64,000 nucleotides of DNA from JAZDGX01 sp964482205 (GCA_964482205.1 CAYZWI010000007.1:1-64000); one strand, 5' to 3'; counted from the first letter of the stretch, positions 32,499 to 41,909 are shown. Numbers and translations: made by a program. Notes: generated from the sequence alone by a model not told the origin.

Positions 32499-33644
32499 AT
32501 GGACCGGCGGATTTTTCTGACGGCGTTGTCGGCGGGGCTCGCGGGCGGAACGCTCTTGCCCCGCATGTTGGGAGGCGAACTGTCCGCGCAGGACGCGGTC
32601 GACTTCGCGCTGCCCCAAGGCGACAGGCGCATCGGTCTCGCCCCCGCGCTGCATTACGAGAAAATCGCAGGAAAGAAGATCGTCTGCCGGCTCTGCCCGC
32701 GCGAGTGCCGCGTGGCCGCCTCCGAGCGCGGCTTCTGCGGCGTCCGCGAAAACCGGGACGGCGAGTACCTGACGCTGGTTCACGATCGCGCCAGCGCGGT
32801 CCACCTGGATCCCGTCGAGAAGAAGCCCTTCTTTCATGTGCTTCCCGGAGCGCAAGCGCTCTCGCTCGCAACGGCGGGCTGCAATTTCGAGTGCCGCTTC
32901 TGCCAGAACTGGGAGATCTCGCAGTCGCGCCCCGAACAGCTCGATTCGATGGAAGCGACGCCGGCCATGCTGCTCGACGGCGCGCGGCGCGTGGGCGCGC
33001 GCGCGATCGCCTACACCTATTCGGAGCCGACCGTCTTCTACGAATACATGCTCGCCATCGCGCGCTACACGAGCGCGGCGGGCATTCCGAACCTGGTCGT
33101 CTCGAATGGATACATCCAGGAAAAGCCGCTGCGGGAGCTCGCTCCCCATCTGGCCGCTTACAAGGTGGACCTCAAAGCCTTCACCGAGGACTTCTATCGC
33201 GAACAGTGCAACGGCTCGCTCGCCCCCGTGCTCGCGACCCTGCGCACCTTGAAGTCCCTCGGACTGTGGACCGAAATCGTGACCCTCGTCATTCCCACCT
33301 TGAACGACGACGAGGCGAGCAACCGCGCAATGTGCGCCTGGATCCTGGAAAACCTGGGGCCGGATGTGCCCTTGCACTTCACGCGCTTCCATCCCACCTA
33401 CAAGATCACGAACCTGCCGAGCACGCCCGCCGCCACGCTCGAGCGCCTGCGCGCGCTCGCACTCGAGAGCGGGCTGCACTATGTGTATGTGGGAAACCTT
33501 CCCGGTCACGCGGGCGAATCGACCTACTGCCCCGCGTGCGGGGAACGCGTGATCGAGCGGCACGGCTATCTGGTGGCCGAGGTGACACTGAAGGCAGGCC
33601 GCTGCCCGAAGTGCGCGACGGCGATTCCGGGCGTCTGGAGTTGA
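32499..33644 (+). CDS. AmmeMemoRadiSam-type radical SAM enzyme with twin-arginine-like signal
   Basis: 381 residues. The N-terminus MDRRIFLTALSAGLAGG again carries RRxFL. The radical SAM cluster motif is CNFECRFC followed by QNWEISQ. An N-terminal Cys cluster CRLCPRECRV and GFCGVREN precede it, and the C-terminal CPACGERVIERHGY with CPKCATAIPGVW is the zinc-ribbon-like end of this subfamily. Also IAYTYSEPTVFYEYM, FTRFHPTYKITNLP. It resembles activating enzymes, but no target is known. Export of a radical SAM protein would be unusual because SAM and low-potential reductant are cytoplasmic. Confidence 0.92.
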   Translation: MDRRIFLTALSAGLAGGTLLPRMLGGELSAQDAVDFALPQGDRRIGLAPALHYEKIAGKKIVCRLCPRECRVAASERGFCGVRENRDGEYLTLVHDRASAVHLDPVEKKPFFHVLPGAQALSLATAGCNFECRFCQNWEISQSRPEQLDSMEATPAMLLDGARRVGARAIAYTYSEPTVFYEYMLAIARYTSAAGIPNLVVSNGYIQEKPLRELAPHLAAYKVDLKAFTEDFYREQCNGSLAPVLATLRTLKSLGLWTEIVTLVIPTLNDDEASNRAMCAWILENLGPDVPLHFTRFHPTYKITNLPSTPAATLERLRALALESGLHYVYVGNLPGHAGESTYCPACGERVIERHGYLVAEVTLKAGRCPKCATAIPGVWS

Positions 33645-33675
33645 GGCGCGCGCGTGGAATGCGCGCCCCAGGACA

Positions 33676-34752
33676 TCAGCTCTTTTCCGGCGCCGCCGCG
33701 GCCGCGCGGCCGAACGCCTCCCAGAAGGGATCGACGCGCGGATGCTCCAGCGCGACGCGGCGGCCTCCCTCGCGAATCCAGCAGCCCTTCTCTTCGGCCA
33801 GCACTTCTCCCACGATACCTACGGGGATGCCCGCCTCGCGAATGCGCCGCTCCACTTCCGCCGCTTTGTGCGGGCGCGCAGTCAGCAGCAGCGTCCCTTC
33901 GCTGATGGAAACGAAGGGATCGATGCCGAACATCTCGCAGATCTTCACGACCGGTTCCTGCGCCGGAATGCGCTCCTTCTCGACGATCATCCCCACCCGC
34001 GACGCGGAAGCGATTTCGGCGAGCCCTCCCCAGATTCCGCACTCGGTCGCGTCGTGCATCGCGGTCACGCCCTCGTCGCGCACTCCCACGCCCGCCGCGA
34101 TGCGCGCCTCTTCCACCACGCTCATCTGCCAGAAGATCTCCTGGGCCTCGCGCGCGAAAGGTTCGCCGAAGCGTTCGGCGATCCGGCCGGGGAAGGTGGC
34201 CGCAAAGAGGCCGGCCGCTTCGATCGCCGGGCCCTTGGTGACGAGAATCGCATCTCCCGCCCGCGCCATCTCGGGCGTCACGTACGCGTCGCGCGGGCCG
34301 ATCGCGATCACGGTCGCGCCTCCCACCATCGGATAGTCGCAGCCTTCGTACCGGCCGGTGTGTCCGGTGACGATCGCGACGCCCAGCCGCTCGCATTCCT
34401 CGTGCATCGTCTGCCACATGCGGGCGAATTCCTCGCCGGCGATGGAGCGCGGCAGATTGAGATCGATCGTCATGTAGGCCAAGGGCAGCCCCGATGTGGC
34501 GGCGTCCGAGCAGAGGATGTTGACCGCGAACCACGCCGAGCGTTCCCAGCCGTACGGGGGAACGATGAAGACCGGATCCGTGGTCACGGCCATTACCTGC
34601 CCGCCGCCGATCTCCACGATGCCGATGTCGACGCCGTGACGCGGGCCCACGAGCACTTCCGGCCGACGCCGGCCGAGCCGCGGATAGATCACCTGATCGA
34701 AGACTTCCGCGGAGATCTTTCCGATTCGGGGAAGCTCAGCGTGCATGTGCAA
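33676..34752 (-). CDS. AIR-synthase/HypE-like ATP-binding protein
   Basis: 358 residues. Two-domain PurM/HypE fold: RHGVDIGIVEIGGGQVMAVTTDP (ATP site), WFAVNILCSDAATSG, AIVTGHTGRYEGC, DAILVTKGPAIEAAGLFA, MHDATECGIWGGLAEI and the C-terminal SEGTLLLTARPHKAAEVE. It lacks the C-terminal PRxC tail of real HypE, so it is not a hydrogenase maturation protein, nor does it carry the selenophosphate synthase Cys/Sec segment. Function open. It converges with the AmmeMemoRadiSam operon (31-bp gap), so any link to that group is only by position. Confidence 0.8.
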   Translation of the reverse strand: MHMHAELPRIGKISAEVFDQVIYPRLGRRRPEVLVGPRHGVDIGIVEIGGGQVMAVTTDPVFIVPPYGWERSAWFAVNILCSDAATSGLPLAYMTIDLNLPRSIAGEEFARMWQTMHEECERLGVAIVTGHTGRYEGCDYPMVGGATVIAIGPRDAYVTPEMARAGDAILVTKGPAIEAAGLFAATFPGRIAERFGEPFAREAQEIFWQMSVVEEARIAAGVGVRDEGVTAMHDATECGIWGGLAEIASASRVGMIVEKERIPAQEPVVKICEMFGIDPFVSISEGTLLLTARPHKAAEVERRIREAGIPVGIVGEVLAEEKGCWIREGGRRVALEHPRVDPFWEAFGRAAAAAPEKS

Positions 34753-34816
34753 TTCCTCATCGCAAGCGATGCCCGTGCCGCCGCCTTGCGGACCAAACGT
34801 CCCCCTGCGGCGACCG

Positions 34817-37309
34817 TCACCGCGCGGGCGCTCCTCGCCCGCCGGGCAGGAGCCAGAGCGTTGCCGCGGTCAGCTTCACGCAAGCCAAGGCGAGCAGCGC
34901 GCCGGCAAAACCGAGCAAGGGAATGAAGAGAATACCAGTCAGCAACGCTCCAAGCAATGCGCCCGCGTGATCGGCCGCGTTGGCGCGCCCGCCCGCGCCG
35001 GCCGCGGTCGTGAGCGCGCGTTCGCGCACGCACTGCGCCACGGCCGCGAAGGGCAGCGCGGTCAGGGCGCCCGCGAGAAACGCGAGAGCGAGCAGCGCCC
35101 CGGCGATTCCCGTTTGCGCGCAGGCGGGCATGAGGCGCAGGAAGGGAACCCAGGCGACGAGAAAGACGACCCAGGCGACATCGGCGGTGAAGATCACGCG
35201 CCGCATGCCGCCGTCGCCGGATGCGCTCGAGGCCGTGCGGCGCCTGGCGATCCAGCGCTCGCCCAGCAACCCTCCCGCGCCGAGGCCCATCATGTAGAGG
35301 GCGATCACGAGGCCGACTTCGAGATACAGCGTGCCTTTCAGGGTTTGATAGAGGAGAAGAACGATCAGGTCCGCTCCCATGCCCGCCATGCCGGTGGTGG
35401 CGAGGCTGACGAGCGGCGCGCCTCCGCCTCGCGACAAGATCAAGCTCACGCACGCAAGCAGGAAGAGGACACCGATCGTCCAACGCCAGGGATGACGATG
35501 CCAGGCGTCCAAGAGCGCCGTCATGCGGCTCCCCGAGAAACGGTCCCAGCGGCGGATCTCCTGGTAGTAGACGAACGGCCGCCCGTCGCGATTCTCCTCG
35601 ACGCGCGCGGCCTGCCGCTCCATCTCCCCGGCCAGCGCGGCGACGCGTTCGGGAGGAAACTCGAGGGCGAAGAGCGCAGGCGGCCAGGAACGGATGCCCG
35701 GCAGGGCGCGCGCCCAGCGGGCCGCGAGGGTGTCGGGGTCCCAGGAGAGCGGCGTCGCGGCGGGGCTCGATCCGAGCGGGCGCGCGGCGAAGAAGAGCAG
35801 CGTCGTCCCCGGTGTGGCGCGCACATCGCCGAACACGCTCTTCAGCGCGGCGAAGATGGAGGCGCGCATCGCCGCCGTTTCGGGGCTGGCCACATTCGCC
35901 GACCCGGGCAGGCGCACGACGAACGCGCCCTCTTCCTTCATCGCGGCCGCGCAGGAGGCGAAGAATTCGCGCGTGTACAACCGGTTGCTCGATCCGCTCT
36001 CGGGACCCGAGTGGAGCAGCGCGATGAGATCGAACCGTTCGGCGGCCGCAGCCGCGGGGCGCGCATCGCCAAGCGAGCAGACGAACGCACGCGGGTCGGC
36101 CGTCACGATTTGCGCCGGCGAAGAGGGATGCGCGAGCGGGGCCCGCTCATCGAGCCGCGGCTGCGCCAGGCGATCGACCATCGGGTCGGCTCGCACCAGC
36201 CTGATCGCGGGCGCGCCCCCGCGGGCGAGCTGCGCTTCGGCGAGCAGGCGCGCCGGCCCGATCATTCCGGGCGCGAAGAGGAGCATGCGTTGCGGCGATG
36301 GATGTTGGGTGACGACGAGCGCGGCGGCGAGACTATCGCTGTAGGGATCGCCCAACGCGCCCGCATAGAGCCCGTCCAGATAGAGAAAGGCCTCCCCTTC
36401 GCGCTCCGCGAGCGTGACTTGATGATAGGGAGTGGCTTCATCAGCGACGATCGCCGTCCCCGTCTTCATCGCGCTCCAGCGCGCGTGAGACCAACACTGA
36501 TCGAGACGCGCGGCGACGCCAGAGAGGAAGAGCAACGCGAGACCGAGAGCGCCGATCCAGGCAAGATGCCACTTCCATGAAGCGCGGACACGCGCGCCCT
36601 CGCGAGGAGTCGGTGCGCGCAGGCGAAGGAGGGCCAGCGGGAGCGCAACGGGAATCGCGCAGGCCGCGAGCAGAGCGACGGGGCTGATGCGGGAGAGCGC
36701 GTAGAGCGAAGCGAACGCGCCGCCCGCCATCGATCCGAGCGCCTCGATCGCATACGCGTTGCCCGGCGCGGGAGCCGGCGAGCGCAAGCCGACGGGAAAG
36801 AGAGCGCCGGTCATGAAGCCCGCCGGTCCGGCGGTGACGGCGAGAAGGAGGAGGTAGGCGGCAGCGGGCAGATACGCGCCCGAGGAAAGCGCGAGAACCA
36901 GACGATGATGGCGAAACAATCCGACCGCGATCAGCGCCCACCACGCGAGCAGGACCCATCCGAGCCAGAAGATCTCTTCGCCTCGTTCGCGATCGCCCGC
37001 GCGCAAGGAGCCTGCGGCCTTCGTCGTCGCGGCGGACACTCGTGGCCCGGAAGAAAGCGAGCGTGGCCGCGCCTCGTTCGAGCGATGCGCCGCGACCGCG
37101 GCGCCGGCGGCGATGGCTCCCAACCAGACGGCATAGAAGAGCCCCAGCGACACCTCTCCGCCGTGAAAGGCGAAGAGCGCCTCGCGCGCGAGCACCGTCT
37201 GGATGGTCAGCGACAGAAAGCCGAGCAGGAAGAAGCGCAGGATTCCGAGCGGGCGATGCAGCCTCTCGGCGCTGGGGCTGGGGCCGGCGCGCATCCGCGC
37301 GGAAAGCAA
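34817..37309 (-). CDS. Large membrane protein with spermidine-synthase-like core
   Basis: 830 residues. Five or six N-terminal membrane segments (FFLLGFLSLTIQTVLAREAL, AYLLLLAVTAGPAGFMTGAL), a soluble middle resembling a spermidine synthase domain (YHQVTLAEREGEAFLYLDG, DPYSDSLAAALVV, RFDLIALLHSGPES), and a second membrane block of seven or so helices (ADLIVLLLYQTLKGTLYLE, GALLGALLTGILFIPLLGF). The aminopropyl transfer signature is degraded: GGGDG reads APGMIG and the catalytic Asp position in FDLIALL is lost. So it probably does not make polyamines. Similar fused proteins are annotated as spermidine synthase-like in environmental bacteria. Downstream of the methyltransferase by 12 nt. Confidence 0.75.
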   Translation of the reverse strand: MLSARMRAGPSPSAERLHRPLGILRFFLLGFLSLTIQTVLAREALFAFHGGEVSLGLFYAVWLGAIAAGAAVAAHRSNEARPRSLSSGPRVSAATTKAAGSLRAGDRERGEEIFWLGWVLLAWWALIAVGLFRHHRLVLALSSGAYLPAAAYLLLLAVTAGPAGFMTGALFPVGLRSPAPAPGNAYAIEALGSMAGGAFASLYALSRISPVALLAACAIPVALPLALLRLRAPTPREGARVRASWKWHLAWIGALGLALLFLSGVAARLDQCWSHARWSAMKTGTAIVADEATPYHQVTLAEREGEAFLYLDGLYAGALGDPYSDSLAAALVVTQHPSPQRMLLFAPGMIGPARLLAEAQLARGGAPAIRLVRADPMVDRLAQPRLDERAPLAHPSSPAQIVTADPRAFVCSLGDARPAAAAAERFDLIALLHSGPESGSSNRLYTREFFASCAAAMKEEGAFVVRLPGSANVASPETAAMRASIFAALKSVFGDVRATPGTTLLFFAARPLGSSPAATPLSWDPDTLAARWARALPGIRSWPPALFALEFPPERVAALAGEMERQAARVEENRDGRPFVYYQEIRRWDRFSGSRMTALLDAWHRHPWRWTIGVLFLLACVSLILSRGGGAPLVSLATTGMAGMGADLIVLLLYQTLKGTLYLEVGLVIALYMMGLGAGGLLGERWIARRRTASSASGDGGMRRVIFTADVAWVVFLVAWVPFLRLMPACAQTGIAGALLALAFLAGALTALPFAAVAQCVRERALTTAAGAGGRANAADHAGALLGALLTGILFIPLLGFAGALLALACVKLTAATLWLLPGGRGAPAR

Positions 37310-37321
37310 GACCCGCTCCCG

Positions 37322-38512
37322 CTAGCGCCGGCCGCTTGCCGGCCGCCGGCGTGAGGGAGCAGGCGTCCGGCCCGCCGATGCCCCGGCCGTGGCCTTTCGC
37401 TTCGAGGCCGGCTGGGCGCGTTTCCTGGGAGGCGTGGCCGCCGCGCGCTTGCGCGGGCCGCTCGCTTTGCGTGCGAACAGTTCGCCGGGCCGGGACGTGG
37501 GCAGGCCGACGCCGATGCGCGCAGCCGCGCGGCACAGCTCTTCCAGGAGCGGCGCCGTCGCGGCGATCCTCTGGCTTCTCCGCATCTCCTCGGCAATGCG
37601 TTGCGCGGGCCATCCGCCTCCCGCCACGAAGCGAGCGTCCACGAATCCGGCCGCGTCCAGGTCCCGCAACCATTCCGCGGCGCGCGAGTGGCGCAGCGAG
37701 AAGACGCGCGCCTGCACGATCTCGCGCGATTCGATCGCCGTCACGGCCGCCGCCAGCCCGCGCTCCAGGCGAGGATCGCGATCGACCGATGCATGCGCGC
37801 CGCAACGCTGGGCGGAGCGCGCCAGGCGTTCGCGCCGCTCGCCGGTGGCCGGGCGCACCTCCAGGAGAAAGCCGCGCTCGCGCGCCCGCTCGCGCTCCAC
37901 GATCCGGTACGCGATCGCAAAGCCGCCGTCGTCGTTCGCGCGAATCTCGATCCCCTCGCGCACCGGCTCGCTCTCCTCTTCCACGACTTCGTACGACAAT
38001 CGCAAGGGCGCTCCCGGACGCAGGACGCGCTGGACTTCGCGCAGGGCGGCCAGCGGATCGGGAGTCTGCTCGAGCGAAAACGCCGCGACCGCGCCGTCGA
38101 AATGCTCGTCCGGAAAGGGCATCGCGCAAGCGCTCGCCTGCTCGAACGACGCGTTGCGCAGGCGCAGGCGTTCCGCGTTGGCGCGGCAGGCGGCGATTCT
38201 GCGAGGGCCCGGCTCGATGCCCACCACTTCCTCGACCTGCGGCGCCAGCAGCAGCGCGGGCCATCCGTCTCCCGGCCCCACATCGAGAATGCGGCGCGCC
38301 CCTGCGAGAGAGAGCAGATAGTCCTGCACCAGTCCGAGGGCCTGCCAGTGCGCGGGATCCGCGGCATCGGGCATGAGATGAATGCCCGGCCGCGCGGGGG
38401 GTGCGCAGATCTCCATGCGCTCGTAGCGAACGGTGGCCGAATCGGAAACGGCCGGCCGCGCGTGATCCATCAGCCACTCGAGGATTCCACTGGGACTCGT
38501 TTCGCGCGCCAT
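37322..38512 (-). CDS. Class I SAM-dependent methyltransferase with basic C-terminal tail
   Basis: 396 residues. Motif I ILDVGPGDGWPALLLA (SAM site), motif post-I VVGIEPGPRRIAA, acidic motif FDGAVAAFSLEQTPDP and motif III LREVQRVLRPGAPL mark a Methyltransf_11 fold (about 55-185). The second half has helices of unknown type, and the last 45 residues are Lys/Arg/Ala/Pro rich (RKRAAATPPRKRAQPASKRK), which would suit nucleic acid binding. Substrate not predictable. 12 nt upstream of the spermidine-synthase-like gene, so co-transcribed. Confidence 0.8.
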   Translation of the reverse strand: MARETSPSGILEWLMDHARPAVSDSATVRYERMEICAPPARPGIHLMPDAADPAHWQALGLVQDYLLSLAGARRILDVGPGDGWPALLLAPQVEEVVGIEPGPRRIAACRANAERLRLRNASFEQASACAMPFPDEHFDGAVAAFSLEQTPDPLAALREVQRVLRPGAPLRLSYEVVEEESEPVREGIEIRANDDGGFAIAYRIVERERARERGFLLEVRPATGERRERLARSAQRCGAHASVDRDPRLERGLAAAVTAIESREIVQARVFSLRHSRAAEWLRDLDAAGFVDARFVAGGGWPAQRIAEEMRRSQRIAATAPLLEELCRAAARIGVGLPTSRPGELFARKASGPRKRAAATPPRKRAQPASKRKATAGASAGRTPAPSRRRPASGRR

Positions 38513-38819
38513 GCGAATCCTCCTCTTCCAAGCCGCCAGCCGATCTCTGCGGGCCTGGGCTCAAGGCCGCCTTGATCACGGGTGGCATACCACAGGGCGC
38601 GAAGCCTCGCAAGGACGCGCCGGGCACGCACGGCCTGCCCTGCAAGCGGCGGACGGTGGCAGGGCATCCGCGCCTTCTTGCCGCATGAGGCGAACGCGGC
38701 TAAGGTGCCGGTGCGGAATCTCCGTCGCCTTCCAAGATGAGGCCTGCCGCGCGCGCGAGAGAAGGCGCGCACCTTGGTCGCACGACGACGGGCGCCATGG
38801 CTTTCGTGAGACTCCGGAG
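38513..38819. other. Divergent intergenic region
   Basis: 307 bp between the minus-strand methyltransferase and the plus-strand DNA methyltransferase. It probably holds both promoters, but I could not identify a convincing -35/-10 pair. No hairpin or repeat. Confidence 0.35.
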
Positions 38820-39632
38820 ATGCGAGTGAAGGAGAGGACGGACAACGCTGCCTCCCATTGGATGCTTCTTCGCGGCGATGCGCTCTCATGCACGCGCGCG
38901 TTTCCCTCCGAGAGTTTCGACCTCCTCTACGCCGACCCTCCCTTCTTCACCGGCCGCTCGCATCGGGTGCTCGAGGGCGCTTCCTTTCCGGACGGGCGCG
39001 CGGGCGGAATGGAGGGCTATCTTGCCTGGCTCGAACCGCGCATGGTCGAGATGCGCCGCCTGCTCGCTCCCAGCGGAAGCCTCTTCGTCCATCTCGACTG
39101 GCACGCCTCGCACGCGGTGAAGCTGCTCCTCGATCGGATCTTCGGGCCGCGCAGATTCGTGAATGAAATCGTCTGGGCGTATCGCACGGGTGGAACCAGC
39201 GGACGACGGCTCGCGCGCAAGCACGACACGATCTTCTTCTACTCGCGCAGCGCCGAGTACAAGTTCCATCCACTGCGGGAACGCTCGGATCTGCGCCACA
39301 ACTACGGCTTCGCCAACGCCGAAGTGCAGCGGGACGAACGCGGGCCCTTTCGCATGACGCTCCTGCGCGATGTCTGGGAGATTCCGGCCCTGCGAGGCAA
39401 CATGCCGGAGCGCGTCGCCTACCCCACCCAAAAACCTCTCGCCCTGCTCCGGCGCATCGTGCGGCTCGCCAGCGATCCGGGCGACTTGATCGGCGATTTC
39501 TTCTGCGGGTCGGGCACGACTGTGGCCGCCGCGTTGCTCGAAAGACGCAAGGGAGTGGGAGCCGATGTGGAGCCCGGGGCCTTGCGCATCGCCGCCGCCC
39601 GCTTGCACGCAATCGAGCCGCGATTGTTGTGA
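38820..39632 (+). CDS. Orphan DNA methyltransferase (N4-cytosine/N6-adenine, beta-type order)
   Basis: 270 residues from ATG 38820; a GTG two codons on (38826) is better spaced from GGAG (38815-38818) and may be the real start. Motif IV YADPPFFTG comes first, then the target region and SAM motif I FCGSGTTVAAALLE near the C-terminus, the beta-class order. Other typical pieces are VHLDWHASHAVKLLLD, NEIVWAY and YPTQKPLALL. No restriction endonuclease gene is adjacent, so it is likely an epigenetic or regulatory methylase rather than part of a restriction system. Recognition site unknown. Confidence 0.9.
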   Translation: MRVKERTDNAASHWMLLRGDALSCTRAFPSESFDLLYADPPFFTGRSHRVLEGASFPDGRAGGMEGYLAWLEPRMVEMRRLLAPSGSLFVHLDWHASHAVKLLLDRIFGPRRFVNEIVWAYRTGGTSGRRLARKHDTIFFYSRSAEYKFHPLRERSDLRHNYGFANAEVQRDERGPFRMTLLRDVWEIPALRGNMPERVAYPTQKPLALLRRIVRLASDPGDLIGDFFCGSGTTVAAALLERRKGVGADVEPGALRIAAARLHAIEPRLL

Positions 39633-39850
39633 CGATGACCCCGGCCTTGCATCGTTCCTCTTTGCGATCGCCTTGAAGCCTCCGAGACACCTCCCCGCGG
39701 CTTCCGTCCGAATGCCTTCTCCCCACCTTCCTGCCGCTCAAAGAACGAGCGTCCCGGCCCGATAACAGGGAAAGCAGGGTTCTTGGTAGCTGCCTAGAGC
39801 CTTCCACCTCTTTGTGAACGGAAGAACGCAACCGGCACGGAGGCAAACAG

Positions 39851-40948
39851 ATGCGCTTTCGCACGACTAGAGCTTTCTCTCATCGCTTGGCAAAGGATGC
39901 CGGAATCGCGCACGAGCGGCGGCACTCCCCATCTGTCCGGCGAGGGTCGCTTTCGCCAAGGCCGGGCCGTTTTCCTGCGAACCCGCTTCTTCCCGGGTGG
40001 CCCTGGCTCCTGATGGCGGGGATCCTGCTCGCGCTCACGCCCGCGCCCGTCGCGGCGCAAGCCGGGCCGGTCGAAATGGCGCCCCTCGGTTTCCAGCCCC
40101 TGCCCGAAGACTACGCCCAGCGGTTTTGCCAACCGGTCGGCAACCAAGCCGAACGCGATCTGCCGACCTTCCTCGACTGGCGGGAGCGAGGCATCGTCAC
40201 CCGCGCCAAGAGCCAGCAGACCTGCGGCGCTTGCTGGGCATTTGCGGGCATCGCCTGCATTGAATCGATGTGCATCCTCGCGGGAGGCGACGCCCGGCTC
40301 GATCTCTCCGAGCAGCAGGCGATCTCCTGCGATGTGCAATTCCGGTCCCAGTACGGTGTCCGAAACGATGGCTGCTGCGGTGGAACCGTGACGATCTTCG
40401 AGTACTTTCGAGAGAACTACGCGATCCTCGAGAGCGCCTTCCCCTACGGCAACGGCGACTTCGACGGCGAGAACGCGCGCTCGTGCGATGTGACTCCCTC
40501 GTGGGATACGGTGCCGTGTCCCACTTCCCTTCCGGAACCAACCGGTTGGCGGGTGGAGTCGTGGACCTTGATCGCGCCGCAACCGATCCCGACAGTCGAT
40601 GCGCTGAAGCGCGCCCTGCAACAGGGACCGGTGTGGCTCGGCTACCGGGTGTACGAAGACTTCGTGGACTACTGGTACTACGATCGAGATCCAAGCCCCT
40701 ACCGGCATGTCGATGGAGCGTACCTCGGCGGCCATGCGGTGCAACTGATCGGCTACGATGACGCGCGCCAATGCTGGATCGCGAAGAACAGCTGGGGAAC
40801 GACCGGGCCGTTTCGGGACGGGACCTTCCTGGTGGCGTACGACGGCAATTGCGACTTCGGCATCAATGCGGCGAGCGTGGTGGTCGCGCCCGCGCAGACG
40901 CCCACGAGGACGGCAACGCTGGGAAGCATCCGCTGGCTCTTCCGCTAG
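39851..40948 (+). CDS. Secreted papain-like cysteine protease (C1A)
   Basis: 365 residues; GGAGG before the ATG. A long basic N-terminal stretch leads to a membrane helix WPWLLMAGILLALTPAPVAAQ (about 51-70) acting as a signal. Mature C1 domain: active-site Cys in QQTCGACWAFAGIACIES, His in GGHAVQLIGYDD, Asn in WIAKNSWGTTGPF. The oxyanion Gln precedes the Cys. There is little or no propeptide inhibitor domain between the signal and the enzyme, unlike most papains. Substrate unknown. Convergent with the next gene (16-bp gap). Confidence 0.92.
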   Translation: MRFRTTRAFSHRLAKDAGIAHERRHSPSVRRGSLSPRPGRFPANPLLPGWPWLLMAGILLALTPAPVAAQAGPVEMAPLGFQPLPEDYAQRFCQPVGNQAERDLPTFLDWRERGIVTRAKSQQTCGACWAFAGIACIESMCILAGGDARLDLSEQQAISCDVQFRSQYGVRNDGCCGGTVTIFEYFRENYAILESAFPYGNGDFDGENARSCDVTPSWDTVPCPTSLPEPTGWRVESWTLIAPQPIPTVDALKRALQQGPVWLGYRVYEDFVDYWYYDRDPSPYRHVDGAYLGGHAVQLIGYDDARQCWIAKNSWGTTGPFRDGTFLVAYDGNCDFGINAASVVVAPAQTPTRTATLGSIRWLFR

Positions 40949-40964
40949 CCTGTCAGGGCGCTGA

Positions 40965-41909
40965 TCAGAACTTGATGTTCTGGTGGGGGATCAGGTACAG
41001 CCCCGCCGTCACCACCGTCAGCGCGATCACGGCGATCGCCCAGGCGCGATCGGTCGGCCGCCCGAGCGCGACGCGCTTGCCGAAGATCTCGCGTCCTCTG
41101 ATCCAGATCATCGCCAACCAAAGGACGAGCAGCAGTCCGGTCTTGGTGTCGGTGACATCCCGGCCGAACGGCCATCCTTCCCAATAGGTGCCGTACACCT
41201 GGTACTCGACGGGCATGCCGAGCAAGAGCCCGCCGATGGCAAGGCAGGCGAAGCCTCCCAGCACCGCGCGGCGCATCCATGCCAGCGCCTGCGAACGCGC
41301 GAGGTAGCGCCACGCGGCGATCAACGCAATGCCGAGCGACACAATCCCGAGCATCATGAAGATCACATGCGTGACCAGCAGCGGCGTGGAAGGCCGGCCC
41401 TTGAACATGACGGCGGGCGATGCGCCCGCGCGATCGGAGGATCCCTCGGAGGCCGGCGCGGCCGACGGCCCCTCGTTCGAGGAAGCCGGCAACGAATAGC
41501 TGCTTCCGTCACGCAAGTCCAGGCGGACACGATAGGGAACCCGCGTCCCGCGCGACTGATGAGGAATGCGCGCGATCCAGACATCCCCGCGACCGCTTGC
41601 CAGGGTGTCGCTGCGGACCTCGGGGCGCGGAGCGAAAGCCGTCTCGACCCAGCGATCTTCCAGCGAATAGAGGAGGACCAGCCGGGCCATGGAGAACTTG
41701 CCGGGCACGCGCGCCTGGATGTTCGCTTCCCCTTCTCCCAAATGCTCGCCGGGGGTCCGCACATGGATCGTGCCGGCGGGCGTGGAAAGCGCGACTTCGG
41801 GAATGACTCTTTCGCGCGCCGGCGAAGAGGAAGGTGCCGCGAGAAGAGCGAAGAGCACCATGGAGGCGCAGAAGACGAGTCGAGCGCGGGTCGCGATCTT
41901 TCGATGCAT
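40965..41909 (-). CDS. Exported/membrane protein with beta-rich N-terminal and five-helix C-terminal parts
   Basis: 314 residues; ATG at 41909 follows AAGGAAGGA. A signal-type helix (LVFCASMVLFALLAAPSSS) then about 130 residues of beta-rich sequence (GTIHVRTPGEHLGEGEANIQ, FSMARLVLLYSLEDRWVETA, DVWIARIPHQSRGTRVPYRV), an acidic Ser/Ala linker, and five membrane segments (LLVTHVIFMMLGIVSLGIAL, GFACLAIGGLLLGMPV, LLLVLWLAMIWI). I do not recognise the family. It may be a membrane sensor or a transport accessory. The upstream 300 bp include a polypurine tract. Confidence 0.75.
   Translation of the reverse strand: MHRKIATRARLVFCASMVLFALLAAPSSSPARERVIPEVALSTPAGTIHVRTPGEHLGEGEANIQARVPGKFSMARLVLLYSLEDRWVETAFAPRPEVRSDTLASGRGDVWIARIPHQSRGTRVPYRVRLDLRDGSSYSLPASSNEGPSAAPASEGSSDRAGASPAVMFKGRPSTPLLVTHVIFMMLGIVSLGIALIAAWRYLARSQALAWMRRAVLGGFACLAIGGLLLGMPVEYQVYGTYWEGWPFGRDVTDTKTGLLLVLWLAMIWIRGREIFGKRVALGRPTDRAWAIAVIALTVVTAGLYLIPHQNIKF

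Noticed and set aside
33676..34752. HypE hydrogenase maturation protein or selenophosphate synthase
   Set aside because: Fold is similar but the HypE C-terminal PRxC tail and the SelD Cys/Sec segment are absent, and no hyp or sel genes are nearby.
38820..39632. Complete restriction-modification system
   Set aside because: No endonuclease or specificity gene adjoins the methyltransferase.
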